DNA from: Mucilaginibacter ginsenosidivorax
Lineage (GTDB): Bacteria > Bacteroidota > Bacteroidia > Sphingobacteriales > Sphingobacteriaceae
NCBI RefSeq assembly: GCF_007971525.1
Contig: NZ_CP042437.1
Span: 4,340,001 to 4,404,000, forward strand
Length of the DNA stretch: 64,000 nt
Direction: 5' to 3'
The position numbers and the translations under genes are program-made. The notes under the pieces were generated by a model. The model saw nothing but the letters and a program-made list of their open reading frames with translations. It did not search any database and was not told the origin of the DNA. Below, one piece after another: positions 52,972-61,969 of the stretch. Each line of letters begins with the position of its first letter. Position 1 is the stretch's first letter.

Positions 52972-53523
52972 TTGAGTAAGAAACACAAAATATCGCTTTC
53001 GGAAGATGAATTGGTGCTTGCATTAAGGAACCATGAAAAAATTGCCGTCGAGGCACTTTATGACATGTATTCGGCATCATTATATGGTGTAATATCCCGC
53101 ATAGTTATTGATACCGCCGTAGCAGAAGATATTTTGCAGGAAACTTTCGTGAAAATCTGGCATTCCTTTTCAAGTTACAGTGCCGAAAAAGGCCGTTTAT
53201 TTACCTGGATGGTTAACATTGCCCGCAACCTGGCAATTGACAAAATCAGATCAAAAGATTTTAAAAACCAAAACAAAAACCAGGAGATTGAAAATAACGT
53301 AACTTTTATTGACGAACAAAGGAGCACAGTTTACAAGCCTGAGTTAATGGGTGTTAAGGATTTAGTTCAGGCGTTAAAGCCTGATCAGAAATCAATTATC
53401 GACCTGGTTTATTTTAAAGGGTACACACATGTGGAAGCCGCCGAAGAGCTGGGCATCCCGTTGGGTACTATTAAAACAAGGTTGAGAATGGGCATACAGG
53501 AACTCAGAAAACATTTTAATTGA
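52972..53523 (+). CDS. ECF sigma-70 family sigma factor
   Basis: The 183-residue protein starts with TTG (MSKKHKISLSEDELVLAL). Region 2 (about 25-95) has AVEALYDMYSASLYGVISRI, AEDILQETFVKIWHSFSSY and LFTWMVNIARNLAIDKIRSK; region 4 (about 125-180) has LKPDQKSIIDLVYFKGYTHVEAAEELGIPLGTIKTRLR (in part DLVYFKGYTHVEAAEELG). It overlaps the anti-sigma gene by 4 bp (TTGA), the classic sigma/anti-sigma coupling. It belongs to the SigK-like group with RskA-type partners. Confidence 0.93.
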   Translation: MSKKHKISLSEDELVLALRNHEKIAVEALYDMYSASLYGVISRIVIDTAVAEDILQETFVKIWHSFSSYSAEKGRLFTWMVNIARNLAIDKIRSKDFKNQNKNQEIENNVTFIDEQRSTVYKPELMGVKDLVQALKPDQKSIIDLVYFKGYTHVEAAEELGIPLGTIKTRLRMGIQELRKHFN

Positions 53524-54377
53524 AAGTGGAAGATTTAAAAGGATATATAGAGACAGGGGTACTGGAACTTTACGTTTTGGGGGATGTAACCCCCGACGAA
53601 AAGCGCCAGGTGGAAGAGATGGCTTCAAAATATCCGGAGATAAAAGCCGAACTGGATGAAATTGAACGCTCGATGGAATTATATGCACAAGTTAACGCGG
53701 TTGAACCCTCAGAAAATTTGCGCGACCGCGTGTTAGGCAGCCTGCTTACCAACCTGGGCGATGACAGGAATTTTAGCAAAGCGCATCCCCAAAAAGATAA
53801 TGAGACGTACGAAGAGGATGAGGATAATATTGTAACCCTGACTGTTCAAAAAAAGGAAAGTGGTTTTTATAAATATGCTTTTGCGGCCAGCCTTGCGCTT
53901 CTGGTAGCAAGTACCATTGCCCTGCTGAATGTTTACAGTAAGCTGCAAGCCTCAAACGAGCAATTGGTTGCCCTGCAATCAGATAAACAACATTTTGCCA
54001 ATCAGGTTAAGCTGATGGACGGCGAGTTGACGGTTTACCGCGATACTACCTTCAAGCTGCTAAGATTAAAAGGCACCGCCAAAACACCAGGATCGGCATT
54101 AACAGTGGCGTTTAGCCCGGTACATCAAAAAGTGGTTATCGACATGGCCAACATGAAAATGCCGGTAAATGATAAAGCACATCAATACCAGCTTTGGGCC
54201 TTGGTAGGCGGCAAGCCCGTTGATTTGGGTGTATTTGATGCGGGGGCTGATACGCTTACCAATATTAAGGAGATGAAATCGCTGGCTTCGGCAGATGCAT
54301 TTGCGGTAACGCTTGAGCCACGTGGCGGCAGTGTTAACCCAACTATGGACCAAATGATGGTTATTGGTAAATTTTAA
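53520..54377 (+). CDS. RskA-type membrane anti-sigma factor
   Basis: The 285-residue protein is read from TTG 53520, overlapping the sigma stop; GTG 53526 is an alternative. The cytoplasmic part (1 to about 110) has DLKGYIETGVLELYVLGDVT and a helical sigma-binding segment but no HxxxCxxC zinc motif. One membrane helix follows (about 118-138, YAFAASLALLVASTIALLNVY), then a coiled linker and the RskA domain (about 180-285, ALTVAFSPVHQKVVIDMANM, YQLWALVGGKPVDLGVFDAG, FAVTLEPRGGS). It should hold the preceding sigma factor at the membrane until a signal triggers proteolysis. Confidence 0.9.
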   Translation: MKVEDLKGYIETGVLELYVLGDVTPDEKRQVEEMASKYPEIKAELDEIERSMELYAQVNAVEPSENLRDRVLGSLLTNLGDDRNFSKAHPQKDNETYEEDEDNIVTLTVQKKESGFYKYAFAASLALLVASTIALLNVYSKLQASNEQLVALQSDKQHFANQVKLMDGELTVYRDTTFKLLRLKGTAKTPGSALTVAFSPVHQKVVIDMANMKMPVNDKAHQYQLWALVGGKPVDLGVFDAGADTLTNIKEMKSLASADAFAVTLEPRGGSVNPTMDQMMVIGKF

Positions 54378-54554
54378 CTCAAAAATTTTCCTGATTATTA
54401 TACATTAAGCATATATTATGCTGTATTGTGTGCTTTTTAATATCTGTTGATTGTCATTTTGAGGCAAATTGCAGTCTGTTTGTTAAGTAGTTACCCGTTT
54501 TGTGAATTATTTAATGGTTATTTAACAATAAGCCAAACCATTTATTCGTTTTTT

Positions 54555-54584
54555 TGTAACTATTAGGATGTCACCGACGTCTTA
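54555..54584 (+). promoter_or_regulatory. Candidate ECF-type promoter (TGTAAC-N17-CGTCTTA)
   Basis: TGTAAC (54555-54560) and CGTCTTA (54578-54584) with a 17-bp spacer match ECF promoters (AAC in the -35, CGTC in the -10). It lies 180 bp after the sigma/anti-sigma pair and 40 bp before a 19-codon frame and terminator, so it may be read by that sigma factor. Confidence 0.5.
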
Positions 54585-54623
54585 TAACCAGTTAGATTAA
54601 ACAGAGCCTGTGAAGTAACGAAA

Positions 54624-54683
54624 ATGAAAGTGATAGATCTAACTCATAAACATGAGTATTTAGTTCTTTATAAGATCAGTTAA
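54624..54683 (+). CDS. Possible 19-residue peptide or leader of a small transcript
   Basis: ATG at 54624 opens a 19-codon frame (MKVIDLTHKHEYLVLYKIS) that ends 8 bp before a strong terminator. With the ECF-like promoter it would give a transcript of about 135 nt. It may be a small RNA rather than a coding transcript; the peptide matches nothing I know. Confidence 0.3.
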   Translation: MKVIDLTHKHEYLVLYKIS

Positions 54684-54691
54684 TAGTTAAT

Positions 54692-54725
54692 AAAAAAGGA
54701 TGTATGATACTTGCATCCTTTTTTT
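54692..54725. terminator. Bidirectional rho-independent terminator
   Basis: aaaaaaggatg and catcctttttt arms with an 11-nt loop; it overlaps the nnr stop codon (minus strand) and would also end the small plus-strand transcript. Confidence 0.87.
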
Positions 54726-56229
54726 ATGCCATCAACTTTGCCATGGTAACCGGCAATTGAGTAATAAGTTTACCCGGCAATACTACATTAAGCCGGCTTG
54801 GCAAGGCAAGTTCGTCCCCGGCCTTTCCGTGTATATAAATTCCTGCCAAACAAGCTTCTAAGGGAGTATATTTTTGAGCCAGCAAGGCGGTAATTATGCC
54901 GGTAAGCACATCGCCCATTCCTCCGGTTGCCATCGCTGCATTCCCTGTGGGGTTAAAATAACATTTGCCTTCAGGGGTTATAGTTATGGTATAGTCGTTT
55001 TTCAATACAATATAAATATTCAGTTTCTTGGCTTGTTCCAGGCCGGTTTCAAGTCTTTTCCACCAGCTTGAATGTTCGCCAAACAGGCGGTCAAACTCTT
55101 TCATGTGCGGCGTTAAAATACTTCCTGCGGGCAGATTTTTTAACAAATCTTTATCCCCCGCCAATAAATTAACGGCATCGGCATCAATAACCAATGGTTT
55201 TTTATAATTTTTGATAAGGGCTGTTAATAGTTTTACGGCATCATCGCCCTGCCCCAAACCGGGCCCAACGGCTGCGGCATTAAATTTTGCCCATTCAACT
55301 TCCGGTAATTCACGCTCATTACGTACTATTGCCATAATTTCGGGCAGGTAGCTATTTAAAGCGGTTAACCCGCTCGCGGGCACACAGGCGGTTGTTAAAC
55401 CCGCGCCGGCATGTGCCGCAGCGGATGCGCTAAGTAAGGCCGCCCCCATGGTTTTTTCCTGCCCGGCTATGATAAGCGCGTGCCCGTAAGTGCCTTTATT
55501 GCTAAAAGGGCGGCGAGGTTTCAGTATTTTACGAATATCTTTCTCTTCAATAAACTGGTATTCGGCTTTTAACGATTGTACAAAACTTTCATTAATGCCA
55601 ATATTTACCGCTTCCCAGCAATTGATATATGGCGCAGATTCGGGCAGCAGGAAATTGATTTTAGGCTGCTGAAAGGTGATCACCAGGTCGGCTTTTATCG
55701 CTACAGCTTTAGGTAATATCTCGCGTTCCGAAAAAAAGCCGGTTGGCACATCAACCGCAACTATTGTTCTGTCAAGGTTGTTGATGTAGCTTACCAGGCG
55801 CTCATAGTCGTCGCTTAGCGGTTTATTTAACCCGGTGCCAAGCAAGGCGTCAATTAGTATAGTGCCTTCGTCTGGTGGCAGCGCAGCGCCTTTGTTTATT
55901 TTGATAATATTAATGCCTGTTTGTTTTAGCCTTTGCAGATTGATCTCAAATTCGTCAGTCTGCCGTTCGCTGAAGTAAGCTATTTTAACGCTTAGTTTTT
56001 TATATTGATGATCGTTTAGCAGGCGGGCAATGGCCAATCCGTCGCCGCCATTATTACCGGTGCCACAATAAAAGGATATACTTACATTTTTATCCGGAAA
56101 ATGATTGACGAACCAGCCTACAAATGCTTTCGAGGCCCGTTCCATCAAATCGATAGATGCTATAGGCTCGTTGGCGATGGTAAAGGCATCAGCCTGGCGT
56201 ATTTGGTGGGAGAGGAGTAAAGGCAGCAT
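54724..56229 (-). CDS. nnr: Bifunctional NAD(P)H-hydrate epimerase / ADP-dependent dehydratase
   Basis: This 501-residue fusion repairs hydrated NAD(P)H. The N-terminal YjeF_N epimerase domain (about 1-215) has SFYCGTGNNGGDGLAIARLL and VAVDVPTGFFSE; the C-terminal ribokinase-like domain (about 225-500) has NKGTYGHALIIAGQEKTMGA, AAAVGPGLGQGDDA, LTPHMKEFDRLFG and the catalytic block NAAMATGGMGDVLTGIITAL with Asp in GGMGD. It is a single gene with a bidirectional terminator at its end. Confidence 0.96.
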   Translation of the reverse strand: MLPLLLSHQIRQADAFTIANEPIASIDLMERASKAFVGWFVNHFPDKNVSISFYCGTGNNGGDGLAIARLLNDHQYKKLSVKIAYFSERQTDEFEINLQRLKQTGINIIKINKGAALPPDEGTILIDALLGTGLNKPLSDDYERLVSYINNLDRTIVAVDVPTGFFSEREILPKAVAIKADLVITFQQPKINFLLPESAPYINCWEAVNIGINESFVQSLKAEYQFIEEKDIRKILKPRRPFSNKGTYGHALIIAGQEKTMGAALLSASAAAHAGAGLTTACVPASGLTALNSYLPEIMAIVRNERELPEVEWAKFNAAAVGPGLGQGDDAVKLLTALIKNYKKPLVIDADAVNLLAGDKDLLKNLPAGSILTPHMKEFDRLFGEHSSWWKRLETGLEQAKKLNIYIVLKNDYTITITPEGKCYFNPTGNAAMATGGMGDVLTGIITALLAQKYTPLEACLAGIYIHGKAGDELALPSRLNVVLPGKLITQLPVTMAKLMA

Positions 56230-56475
56230 ATAATGTTAAAGTTAAGAATTATATGTTTTGTTTGGGCTTAAATGGTGTTGCAAACTAATTCCGCATAGTT
56301 GGCGTGTGAATGGTGTAATAACTGTATTTTACAGATGGCGTAATGATGCTCTAAATGAATCAAAATAGTAATCCTTGCTTCAAAAACCTTATAATCCGGA
56401 TATATTTTTAATTACCTTTACTCTTAGTCTTCCTCCTGCTCAAGGTACTATTACATTTTAACACATTGTATAGCT

Positions 56476-57507
56476 ATGAAAATCAAAAAAAAGCTTTTGT
56501 TAGGATTTGGCCTCTTGTTTGTTGTTGTGGTTGTTTTTGGCATTGTTTCTATCTATTACATCAAAGTAATATCCGAGACAGCCAGCGTAACCTTAAAAAA
56601 CAACTACGCTACGTTAACTTATACCCGCCAGATGCGTGCTGTTTTGGATGAAAACGACCTGCCGCTAAAGTCCGCAGTAGCCGAAATATTTGACAAGTCG
56701 TTAAAAAAGCAGGAGAACAACATTACCGAACCGGGCGAAAGCGCGGCGACAGCCCAGTTGCGCAAGGCTTTTGTTTTGTTAAGCAATCCTTCGCTGCCTT
56801 TAAATCAGCAGCAACAGGCCGAGCGTGATGCACGCCTGCAGCTGAAAGATATTGAGGGTTTAAACATGCACGCAATCGAACTTAAAAATAATTACACCCA
56901 CTCCACCGTCAACAAATCAACCCTGTACCTTGGGGGGATGGTATTTATTACCTTTTTGATCCTTTTTATATTAATTGTCAATTTTCCGGGATTTATCCTT
57001 AACCCGTTAGAGGAGCTGGCCGATGGCCTGGAGCAAATCAGCATAAAAAACTATGATACCCGTTTGCATTTTAAAACAAGCGACGAGTTTGCCCGCCTGG
57101 CCGAAGCTTTTAATACCATGGCAACCAAACTTGGCGAACAGGAAAATGCCGGCCTTACCAAACTCATAGCAGCCGAATTGCGGATAAAAACACTGGCAGA
57201 AGAAATACCCGATGCTGTAATTGGCATCAGCGAAAGCAAAGAGATACTGTTTGTAAACCAGGAGGCGAAAAAAATGTTAAATCTGGGCGAAAAGCCCGTT
57301 ATTGGCCAGTCTGTTATCGCGTTGTCCGAAACCAATAAACTACTGAAAATATTAGTAGACGATACCGAAAATCCTTTAAAAGCCGCCCATTTTCAACAGA
57401 AAACGCTTAAAGTAATGGTGCCCAATTTAAAGCCCGATCTTGACGCGCTTACCGTTGCAAGCTATCCGGCAGGTACAATCCATGTTTTTAAAGCAGTGGG
57501 GGTGTAG
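56476..57507 (+). CDS. HAMP-PAS sensor protein without a kinase domain
   Basis: The 343-residue protein has a first membrane helix (LLLGFGLLFVVVVVFGIVSIYYI, 7-29), a periplasmic helical part (about 30-150), a second helix (TLYLGGMVFITFLILFILIV, about 149-168), a HAMP domain (about 170-225, ILNPLEELADGLEQISIKNY, DEFARLAEAFNTMATKLGEQ) and a PAS-like domain (about 240-340, LAEEIPDAVIGISESKEILF, LFVNQEAKKMLNLG). It looks like the front half of a VicK/KinB-type histidine kinase but has no H-box or ATPase; the frame ends with TAG and no kinase code follows in any frame. It may act by interaction or be a truncation. Confidence 0.85.
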   Translation: MKIKKKLLLGFGLLFVVVVVFGIVSIYYIKVISETASVTLKNNYATLTYTRQMRAVLDENDLPLKSAVAEIFDKSLKKQENNITEPGESAATAQLRKAFVLLSNPSLPLNQQQQAERDARLQLKDIEGLNMHAIELKNNYTHSTVNKSTLYLGGMVFITFLILFILIVNFPGFILNPLEELADGLEQISIKNYDTRLHFKTSDEFARLAEAFNTMATKLGEQENAGLTKLIAAELRIKTLAEEIPDAVIGISESKEILFVNQEAKKMLNLGEKPVIGQSVIALSETNKLLKILVDDTENPLKAAHFQQKTLKVMVPNLKPDLDALTVASYPAGTIHVFKAVGV

Positions 57508-57576
57508 ATTATTGATTGAAACACAACGCTTTTTCGCTTTAATGTCCAAACCCTCAAGCCTGCCAGGTAGGGCGAG

Positions 57577-58521
57577 TCAACCATAAACCACACCCGTGAC
57601 TTTTTCGCTGAACTGCCATAAGGCGGTTGCCTGGCCCGGATTGATGGCGAAGGAACGCACGCCGTACCCTGCTTGCAAATCGTCGGGTACCAGTTCTGCA
57701 ATATCGCAATCTTCGCAATAAACGCCCCCTATACCGTCAAGCTGATGGCTTAGGGCACACCAGACGGAGGTAGCTGCCCCCTGCTGTGTTGTTTTAATGC
57801 CTTTTACCCGCTGTACCCAGGCTTGTACTTCTTCGTCGGTCATATAACGGAAGGCATCGGTAAGTATGGCGCCGGGATGTACTGCAAATGCCCTTATGTT
57901 GTGTGGCTGTCCAAGTTTGTCCAGCTCGACGGCAAAAAGTGAGGTGGCGGTTTTGGATTGCCCGTAAGCTTTCGATTTATCAAAAGGATGCTTTTCAAAG
58001 TTGGGGTCATCCAGCTGCAGGCCCATGTACCGGTGCCCTATGGAAGATAGTGACACCACCCGTGCACCGCCGGCATTTTTTAAAGCGGGCCACAGCCTCC
58101 CGGTCAGTTCAAAGTGCCCCAGGTAGTTTACACCAAACTGAAGTTCGTAGCCCCGCTTGTCTGTAAGGAATTGTGGCGGACGGTATAACCCCGCATTGTT
58201 AATGAGTAAATGCAGGCTGTTATATTCAGACAGGAAGCGTTCGGCAAATGCATCAACAGAAGCGGGATCGGCCAGGTCAAGGGGGACAAAGGATACATTT
58301 TTAAGATCGGCAAGGCGCTCTTTTGATTTGCCTGTATCCCTGGCGCCCACTACAACATGCGCCCCTATATCGGCCAGCGTTTTAACGGTTTCATAACCTA
58401 TCCCAGAGTTTCCGCCGGTTACTACAGCTATCTTCCCGGTTAAGTTATGGCCTGCGGCAACTTCGGCCGCTGTGCTGGTTGCATTAAACCCGGAGTGAAT
58501 TGGTTTTTGTTCTGTTTTCAT
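57577..58521 (-). CDS. Short-chain dehydrogenase/reductase (SDR)
   Basis: The start at 58521 gives MKTEQKPIHSGFNATSTAAE; a longer frame to 58587 is unlikely. The 314-residue oxidoreductase has the nucleotide site VVTGGNSGIGYETVK, NNAGLYRPP, catalytic Ser in SLSSIGHRY and YGQSKTA (Tyr-x-x-x-Lys). The C-terminal part (HPGAILTDAFRYM, GGVYCEDCDIAEL) resembles the WW-domain oxidoreductase/retinol dehydrogenase-like group. The substrate is unknown. It is convergent with the HAMP-PAS gene and divergent from the next membrane protein gene. Confidence 0.93.
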   Translation of the reverse strand: MKTEQKPIHSGFNATSTAAEVAAGHNLTGKIAVVTGGNSGIGYETVKTLADIGAHVVVGARDTGKSKERLADLKNVSFVPLDLADPASVDAFAERFLSEYNSLHLLINNAGLYRPPQFLTDKRGYELQFGVNYLGHFELTGRLWPALKNAGGARVVSLSSIGHRYMGLQLDDPNFEKHPFDKSKAYGQSKTATSLFAVELDKLGQPHNIRAFAVHPGAILTDAFRYMTDEEVQAWVQRVKGIKTTQQGAATSVWCALSHQLDGIGGVYCEDCDIAELVPDDLQAGYGVRSFAINPGQATALWQFSEKVTGVVYG

Positions 58522-58666
58522 ATGGAGTGATAAAATTAACAGAACAAAATTAAATGGGTGATTTTTTTCAAAAGGTGCGCGGCTCAAATCAATAATTATG
58601 CTCGGGCGCAGCGATCAAAGGTGCCTTTACCATTGTAAAGTCTCTGCAAATTACTTTCCTTCGCAT

Positions 58667-59215
58667 ATGCACGAACCTATTCCAGTTAAACCATCAATGA
58701 AATGGCCTGTTAAACGCATCGTGGCGTTTGCTTTTATTGTTCTACTGGGCCTGGTGCCATGGGAGTCGTTATTATCCATCCAAATTATGAATGGTGTTTT
58801 AAGGCTGCTTACAGGTACAAGCTTAAGTTTGTTTGGACTGGCTGGGCTGTTATTTACTTTGCTTATTAGTTTTATGTTGTATAAGCCGCCATTTGCCTTG
58901 CTTGCAGCCATATTGTTAAGCATTGCTGTATTGCCTGTAAGTGCCCTATTTGCCGCAAGTTTGGTACTGCCGGATTTTGAATGGAAGGATGGCGCGGTTT
59001 ACCACAATGGCAACGATTACCTGGTAATACAGGAAAAGGAAACCTTTGTAACCACCAGTTGGCAAAAGCCGCGGGCGCTGCGCACAACATCGCCTTATGG
59101 CATGGTAAGGCGGATTGAGGAATGGGTTGCGCCAAAGGATGTTGATTTGTTTAACGGCACCATGGTATCTTATAAAGGGAAGCGCTGGAATAAAGAGGAA
59201 ATTCAGGATCGATAA
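58667..59215 (+). CDS. Membrane protein of unknown function
   Basis: The start at 58667 (MHEPIPVKPSMKWPVKRIV) is preferred to an ATG 69 bp upstream. The 182-residue product has three hydrophobic stretches (IVAFAFIVLLGLVPW; SLFGLAGLLFTLLISFMLY; FALLAAILLSIAVLPVSALF) and a soluble C-terminal part of about 70 residues (DFEWKDGAVYHNGNDYLVIQ, APKDVDLFNGTMVSYKG). I do not recognise the family. It is a single plus-strand gene between minus-strand genes. Confidence 0.7.
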   Translation: MHEPIPVKPSMKWPVKRIVAFAFIVLLGLVPWESLLSIQIMNGVLRLLTGTSLSLFGLAGLLFTLLISFMLYKPPFALLAAILLSIAVLPVSALFAASLVLPDFEWKDGAVYHNGNDYLVIQEKETFVTTSWQKPRALRTTSPYGMVRRIEEWVAPKDVDLFNGTMVSYKGKRWNKEEIQDR

Positions 59216-59268
59216 GTAATCAAAATTCCAAGCTCCGGCCCTTTCGTTGTGTTTGGCGAGGTGAATAC

Positions 59269-59769
59269 CTATTTGGTAGTTATCGTACCCATTTTGGCAT
59301 ATTCTACATCATTGGGTTCCCAAAGTTCAATCTTATTACCTTCCGGGTCCATCAGGTGAACAAAACTGCCATAACTGACCCTTTCCACCGAATCTGTGGG
59401 CAAAATGCCGGAGGCTTTCAGTTTGATAAGCAATGCATCCAGCTGTTCTACCCGGTAATTGATCATGAATTGCTTTTCTGAGGGCTGAAAATATTTGGTT
59501 GTTTCCTTAAACGGCGCCCATAAGGTAAAGCCTTTTTTGGTACTGTCTATTCCCTGGTGCCATTCAAAGTTGGTACCACTGCCCACCATGCGCATGCCCA
59601 GGTTTTTCTCATACCAGGCCTTTAGCACCGCAGGGTTTTTGGCTTTAAAAAAGATTCCGCCAAGCCCTGTTACCCTTGGGCCGCTGATAGACGGGCGGGT
59701 TAATTGATTGAAGCCATAACCCAGCAAAAAAGCAAGTGACAATAAGGCAGCGAGTGTGATTTTTTTCAT
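59269..59769 (-). CDS. VOC family (glyoxalase-like) exported protein
   Basis: The start at 59769 gives MKKITLAALLSLAFLLGYGF, a signal or anchor, then one vicinal-oxygen-chelate domain (about 35-160): GLGGIFFKAKNPAVLKAWYE, LGMRMVGSGTNFEW, FTLWAPF and HLMDPEGNKIELWEP with the metal-type Glu. VOC domains are common in dioxygenases, glyoxalases and resistance proteins; an exported form is less usual. The substrate is not known. It lies downstream of the ECF42 sigma gene on the same strand but 140 bp away. Confidence 0.85.
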   Translation of the reverse strand: MKKITLAALLSLAFLLGYGFNQLTRPSISGPRVTGLGGIFFKAKNPAVLKAWYEKNLGMRMVGSGTNFEWHQGIDSTKKGFTLWAPFKETTKYFQPSEKQFMINYRVEQLDALLIKLKASGILPTDSVERVSYGSFVHLMDPEGNKIELWEPNDVEYAKMGTITTK

Positions 59770-59917
59770 CAGCAATAATTTTATCTTAAAGATAGCTAAA
59801 TAATGCGCCGGATTTGATAGGTTATTTATGTCAAATTAATCCGCTGATCGAGTTTGTGACCTCGGCTCATACTGCGCTATGCTTTATTGCATAATTACTT
59901 CGGACAGCGGGTAATTT

Positions 59918-61156
59918 TCAAAAAAGTAATTCAAGTTCACCTATTTTTTTCTGAATGATATTTTTATCTGCCGGGGTCCTGGCAATAGCCAGGGCGTTTT
60001 GAAAATTCGTTTTCGCTTTCCGATTATCAATACCGGTATAAAGCTGGCCCAATAGCGCGAAATAAAATTGATTGTCCCTCAGGTTCAATTTCTCGGCTTC
60101 AACAATGGCTTCCTCTTTACTGTTGGCTTTAGCCAGGGCATAGGTACGGTTAAGTGCCGCCACAGGCGAATAAGCAACCTGCAAATAACGATTGTAAAGC
60201 TGTAATATGTTTTCCCATTTCTCCTTGGTATCCGCCCTCTGCGTATTCCAATAGGCTATTGAGGCTTCCAGGTGGTATTTTGAAAGTGTGCTGCCAACGG
60301 CCGACCTGTTTAAATAATATCCGCCTTTGAGGATCAGATCCGCATTCCACAGGCTTGTATCCTGATCGTCGTATAAAATGATCCCGCCGTTTTCATTTAC
60401 CCGCGCATCAAACCGCGAGGCGTGAAAATACATCAGCGCAAGTAAGGCATCAACCGGGGGCTTATGGGTATGCTCGTTATCGGCAAGCATTTGGCAAAGC
60501 CTGATGGCCTCAAAACACAAGTCCTGCCGAAGCACCTGGTTTTGGCTAATGGAATAGTAGCCCTCGTTAAAAAGCAGGTAAATGGTTGTCAATACAGCAT
60601 CCAACCGCTTATCTATCTCCGCCGGAGCGGGAAGTTCTATTCTGATTTTCTCTTCGCGTAACTTTTCCCGGGCCCGGTATAAACGCTTGTTTATGGTTTC
60701 TTTGTTACTCAGAAAAGCCTCGGAGATCTCATCAATGCCAAACCCGCAAAGGATCCTGAGCGATAAGCCCACCTGCGCCTCGGGAGGGATACACGGGTGG
60801 CAAATGGCGAACATCATTTGTAACTGGCTATCGCTGATGTTTTGCGGCGACAAATCTATCCCGGTTTCATAATGTTCTGAAAAATTACTTTTTACTTGCG
60901 GCGCAACTTTAGTTTCGAAGGTTAAATTGCGCTGTAAATAATTTTTTGCCTTGTTTTGGGCAACACGATACAACCAGGCGACAGGGTTTTGGGGCAGGCC
61001 GTTAAACCCCCAGGTTTGCGCGGCGGTAAGGAAAGTTTCGCTGGCAATATCCTCGGCTGTCTCCATTTCATCAAACCCAAAGCGCCTGCACAATACCGAG
61101 ACAATCTTCCGGTATTCCGACCTGAATAAATGTGGTATTAATTCCTGTTGTTCCAT
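59918..61156 (-). CDS. ECF42-type sigma factor with DUF6596/TPR C-terminal extension
   Basis: The 412-residue protein has sigma region 2 (about 10-85, AEDIASETFLTAAQTWGFNG, NPVAWLYRVAQNKAKNYLQR), region 4 (about 125-185, GFGIDEISEAFLSNKETINK, RLYRAREKLREEKI) and a long C-terminal extension (about 190-410) with the DUF6596 mark LTTIYLLFNEGYYS and a TPR-like end (AALNRTYALAKANSKEEAIV). ECF42 factors have no anti-sigma; the extension is thought to control them. The typical DGPF/YciI partner gene lies 48 bp upstream on the same strand, across a terminator-like hairpin. Confidence 0.93.
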   Translation of the reverse strand: MEQQELIPHLFRSEYRKIVSVLCRRFGFDEMETAEDIASETFLTAAQTWGFNGLPQNPVAWLYRVAQNKAKNYLQRNLTFETKVAPQVKSNFSEHYETGIDLSPQNISDSQLQMMFAICHPCIPPEAQVGLSLRILCGFGIDEISEAFLSNKETINKRLYRAREKLREEKIRIELPAPAEIDKRLDAVLTTIYLLFNEGYYSISQNQVLRQDLCFEAIRLCQMLADNEHTHKPPVDALLALMYFHASRFDARVNENGGIILYDDQDTSLWNADLILKGGYYLNRSAVGSTLSKYHLEASIAYWNTQRADTKEKWENILQLYNRYLQVAYSPVAALNRTYALAKANSKEEAIVEAEKLNLRDNQFYFALLGQLYTGIDNRKAKTNFQNALAIARTPADKNIIQKKIGELELLF

Positions 61157-61165
61157 AAAAAGTGG

Positions 61166-61198
61166 AAAAGCCTCTGTAAATGTACAGAGGCTTTTTTT
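61166..61198. terminator. Hairpin/terminator between yciI-type and sigma genes
   Basis: aaaagcctctgt and acagaggctttt form a perfect 12-bp stem, loop 6 nt. T runs lie on both sides, so it may attenuate read-through from the YciI gene into the sigma gene. Confidence 0.75.
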
Positions 61199-61204
61199 AA
61201 GCTT

Positions 61205-61558
61205 TTAGTGTGCTCCATCATTTTTGGCAATGCGGCGTACTTCCATCGTATTGCCTTCGCCCTGCAAAACCGGGCAGCCTTTTGCAAATTCAGCAGCCTC
61301 GTCGGCAGATTCGGCCCTCACCACAATAAACCCGCCTATGGTTTCCTTAATCTCGCCAAACGGGCCGTTGGTAACCATTTTGTTGGAGTGTACTACACGG
61401 GCATCATCAAAAGGCAGGCCCGTACCGCTCACAAATTTGTTTTGGGCGGCGATACTTCCTATCCAGTCCATGGTTTGTTTCATCCATATTTGCATTTGCT
61501 CCGGCGAGGCTATCTTTGTGCCATCCTCGTGTCTCATAATTAACGCGTACTCGTTCAT
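61205..61558 (-). CDS. YciI/DGPF-type protein partner of ECF42
   Basis: The 117-residue protein has the DGPF-family block VTNGPFGEIKETIGGFIVV (residues 63-81) and the ferredoxin-like YCII fold (MNEYALIMRH...; SADEAAEFAKGCPVLQG; MEVRRI). These proteins are nearly always encoded beside ECF42 sigma factors and their genes are usual targets of them. The biochemical role is uncertain. Upstream (61573-61610) attgttat and ataacaat form an 8-bp inverted repeat 22 bp apart, a candidate operator. Confidence 0.92.
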   Translation of the reverse strand: MNEYALIMRHEDGTKIASPEQMQIWMKQTMDWIGSIAAQNKFVSGTGLPFDDARVVHSNKMVTNGPFGEIKETIGGFIVVRAESADEAAEFAKGCPVLQGEGNTMEVRRIAKNDGAH

Positions 61559-61969
61559 TTTCTTAAGCTTTAATTGTTATTGAATTTATGAATTATAACC
61601 CGATAACAATTGAGGTTTTTGGAATTGGACAAGTGCTGAAAAAAGTGTTCGCTCATTTGATCGAAAGGTTTGAACTCGGGTACTGCCAGCTATCTTTGCT
61701 AAGTTCTTTAAAAAGCCCCCTAAACGCCTCTATTGTCTTGTCAATGATAAATTGACGGATAGTCTATAGCGCAAAGCCTTAAGTTCTAAGCCAAAAAGAA
61801 AACAATCAACTTTAGACTTGCGACTTAGTACTCTTGACTTAGCACTATGCCAATGAACATCGTCGCAAAATACCTCCATATTGGCGCGATTGCCCCACAT
61901 GTGTTTACTCCCTTCATTTTAATTTTATACAAGCATTATAATTATTTTAACGCACTAATTTTAAACATC
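61559..61969. other. Intergenic region upstream of S51 peptidase gene
   Basis: No gene is seen. It holds the inverted repeat in front of the YciI gene, one copy of a 21-bp direct repeat (61748-61768) and word-like sequence (cttagtactcttgacttagc at about 61825). Confidence 0.5.
61748..61768. repeat. 21-bp direct repeat, copy 1 (taaattgacggatagtctata)
   Basis: It is identical to copy 2 at 63256-63276 except for one base (t/c). The pair brackets the S51 and DUF5655 genes. Confidence 0.75.
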
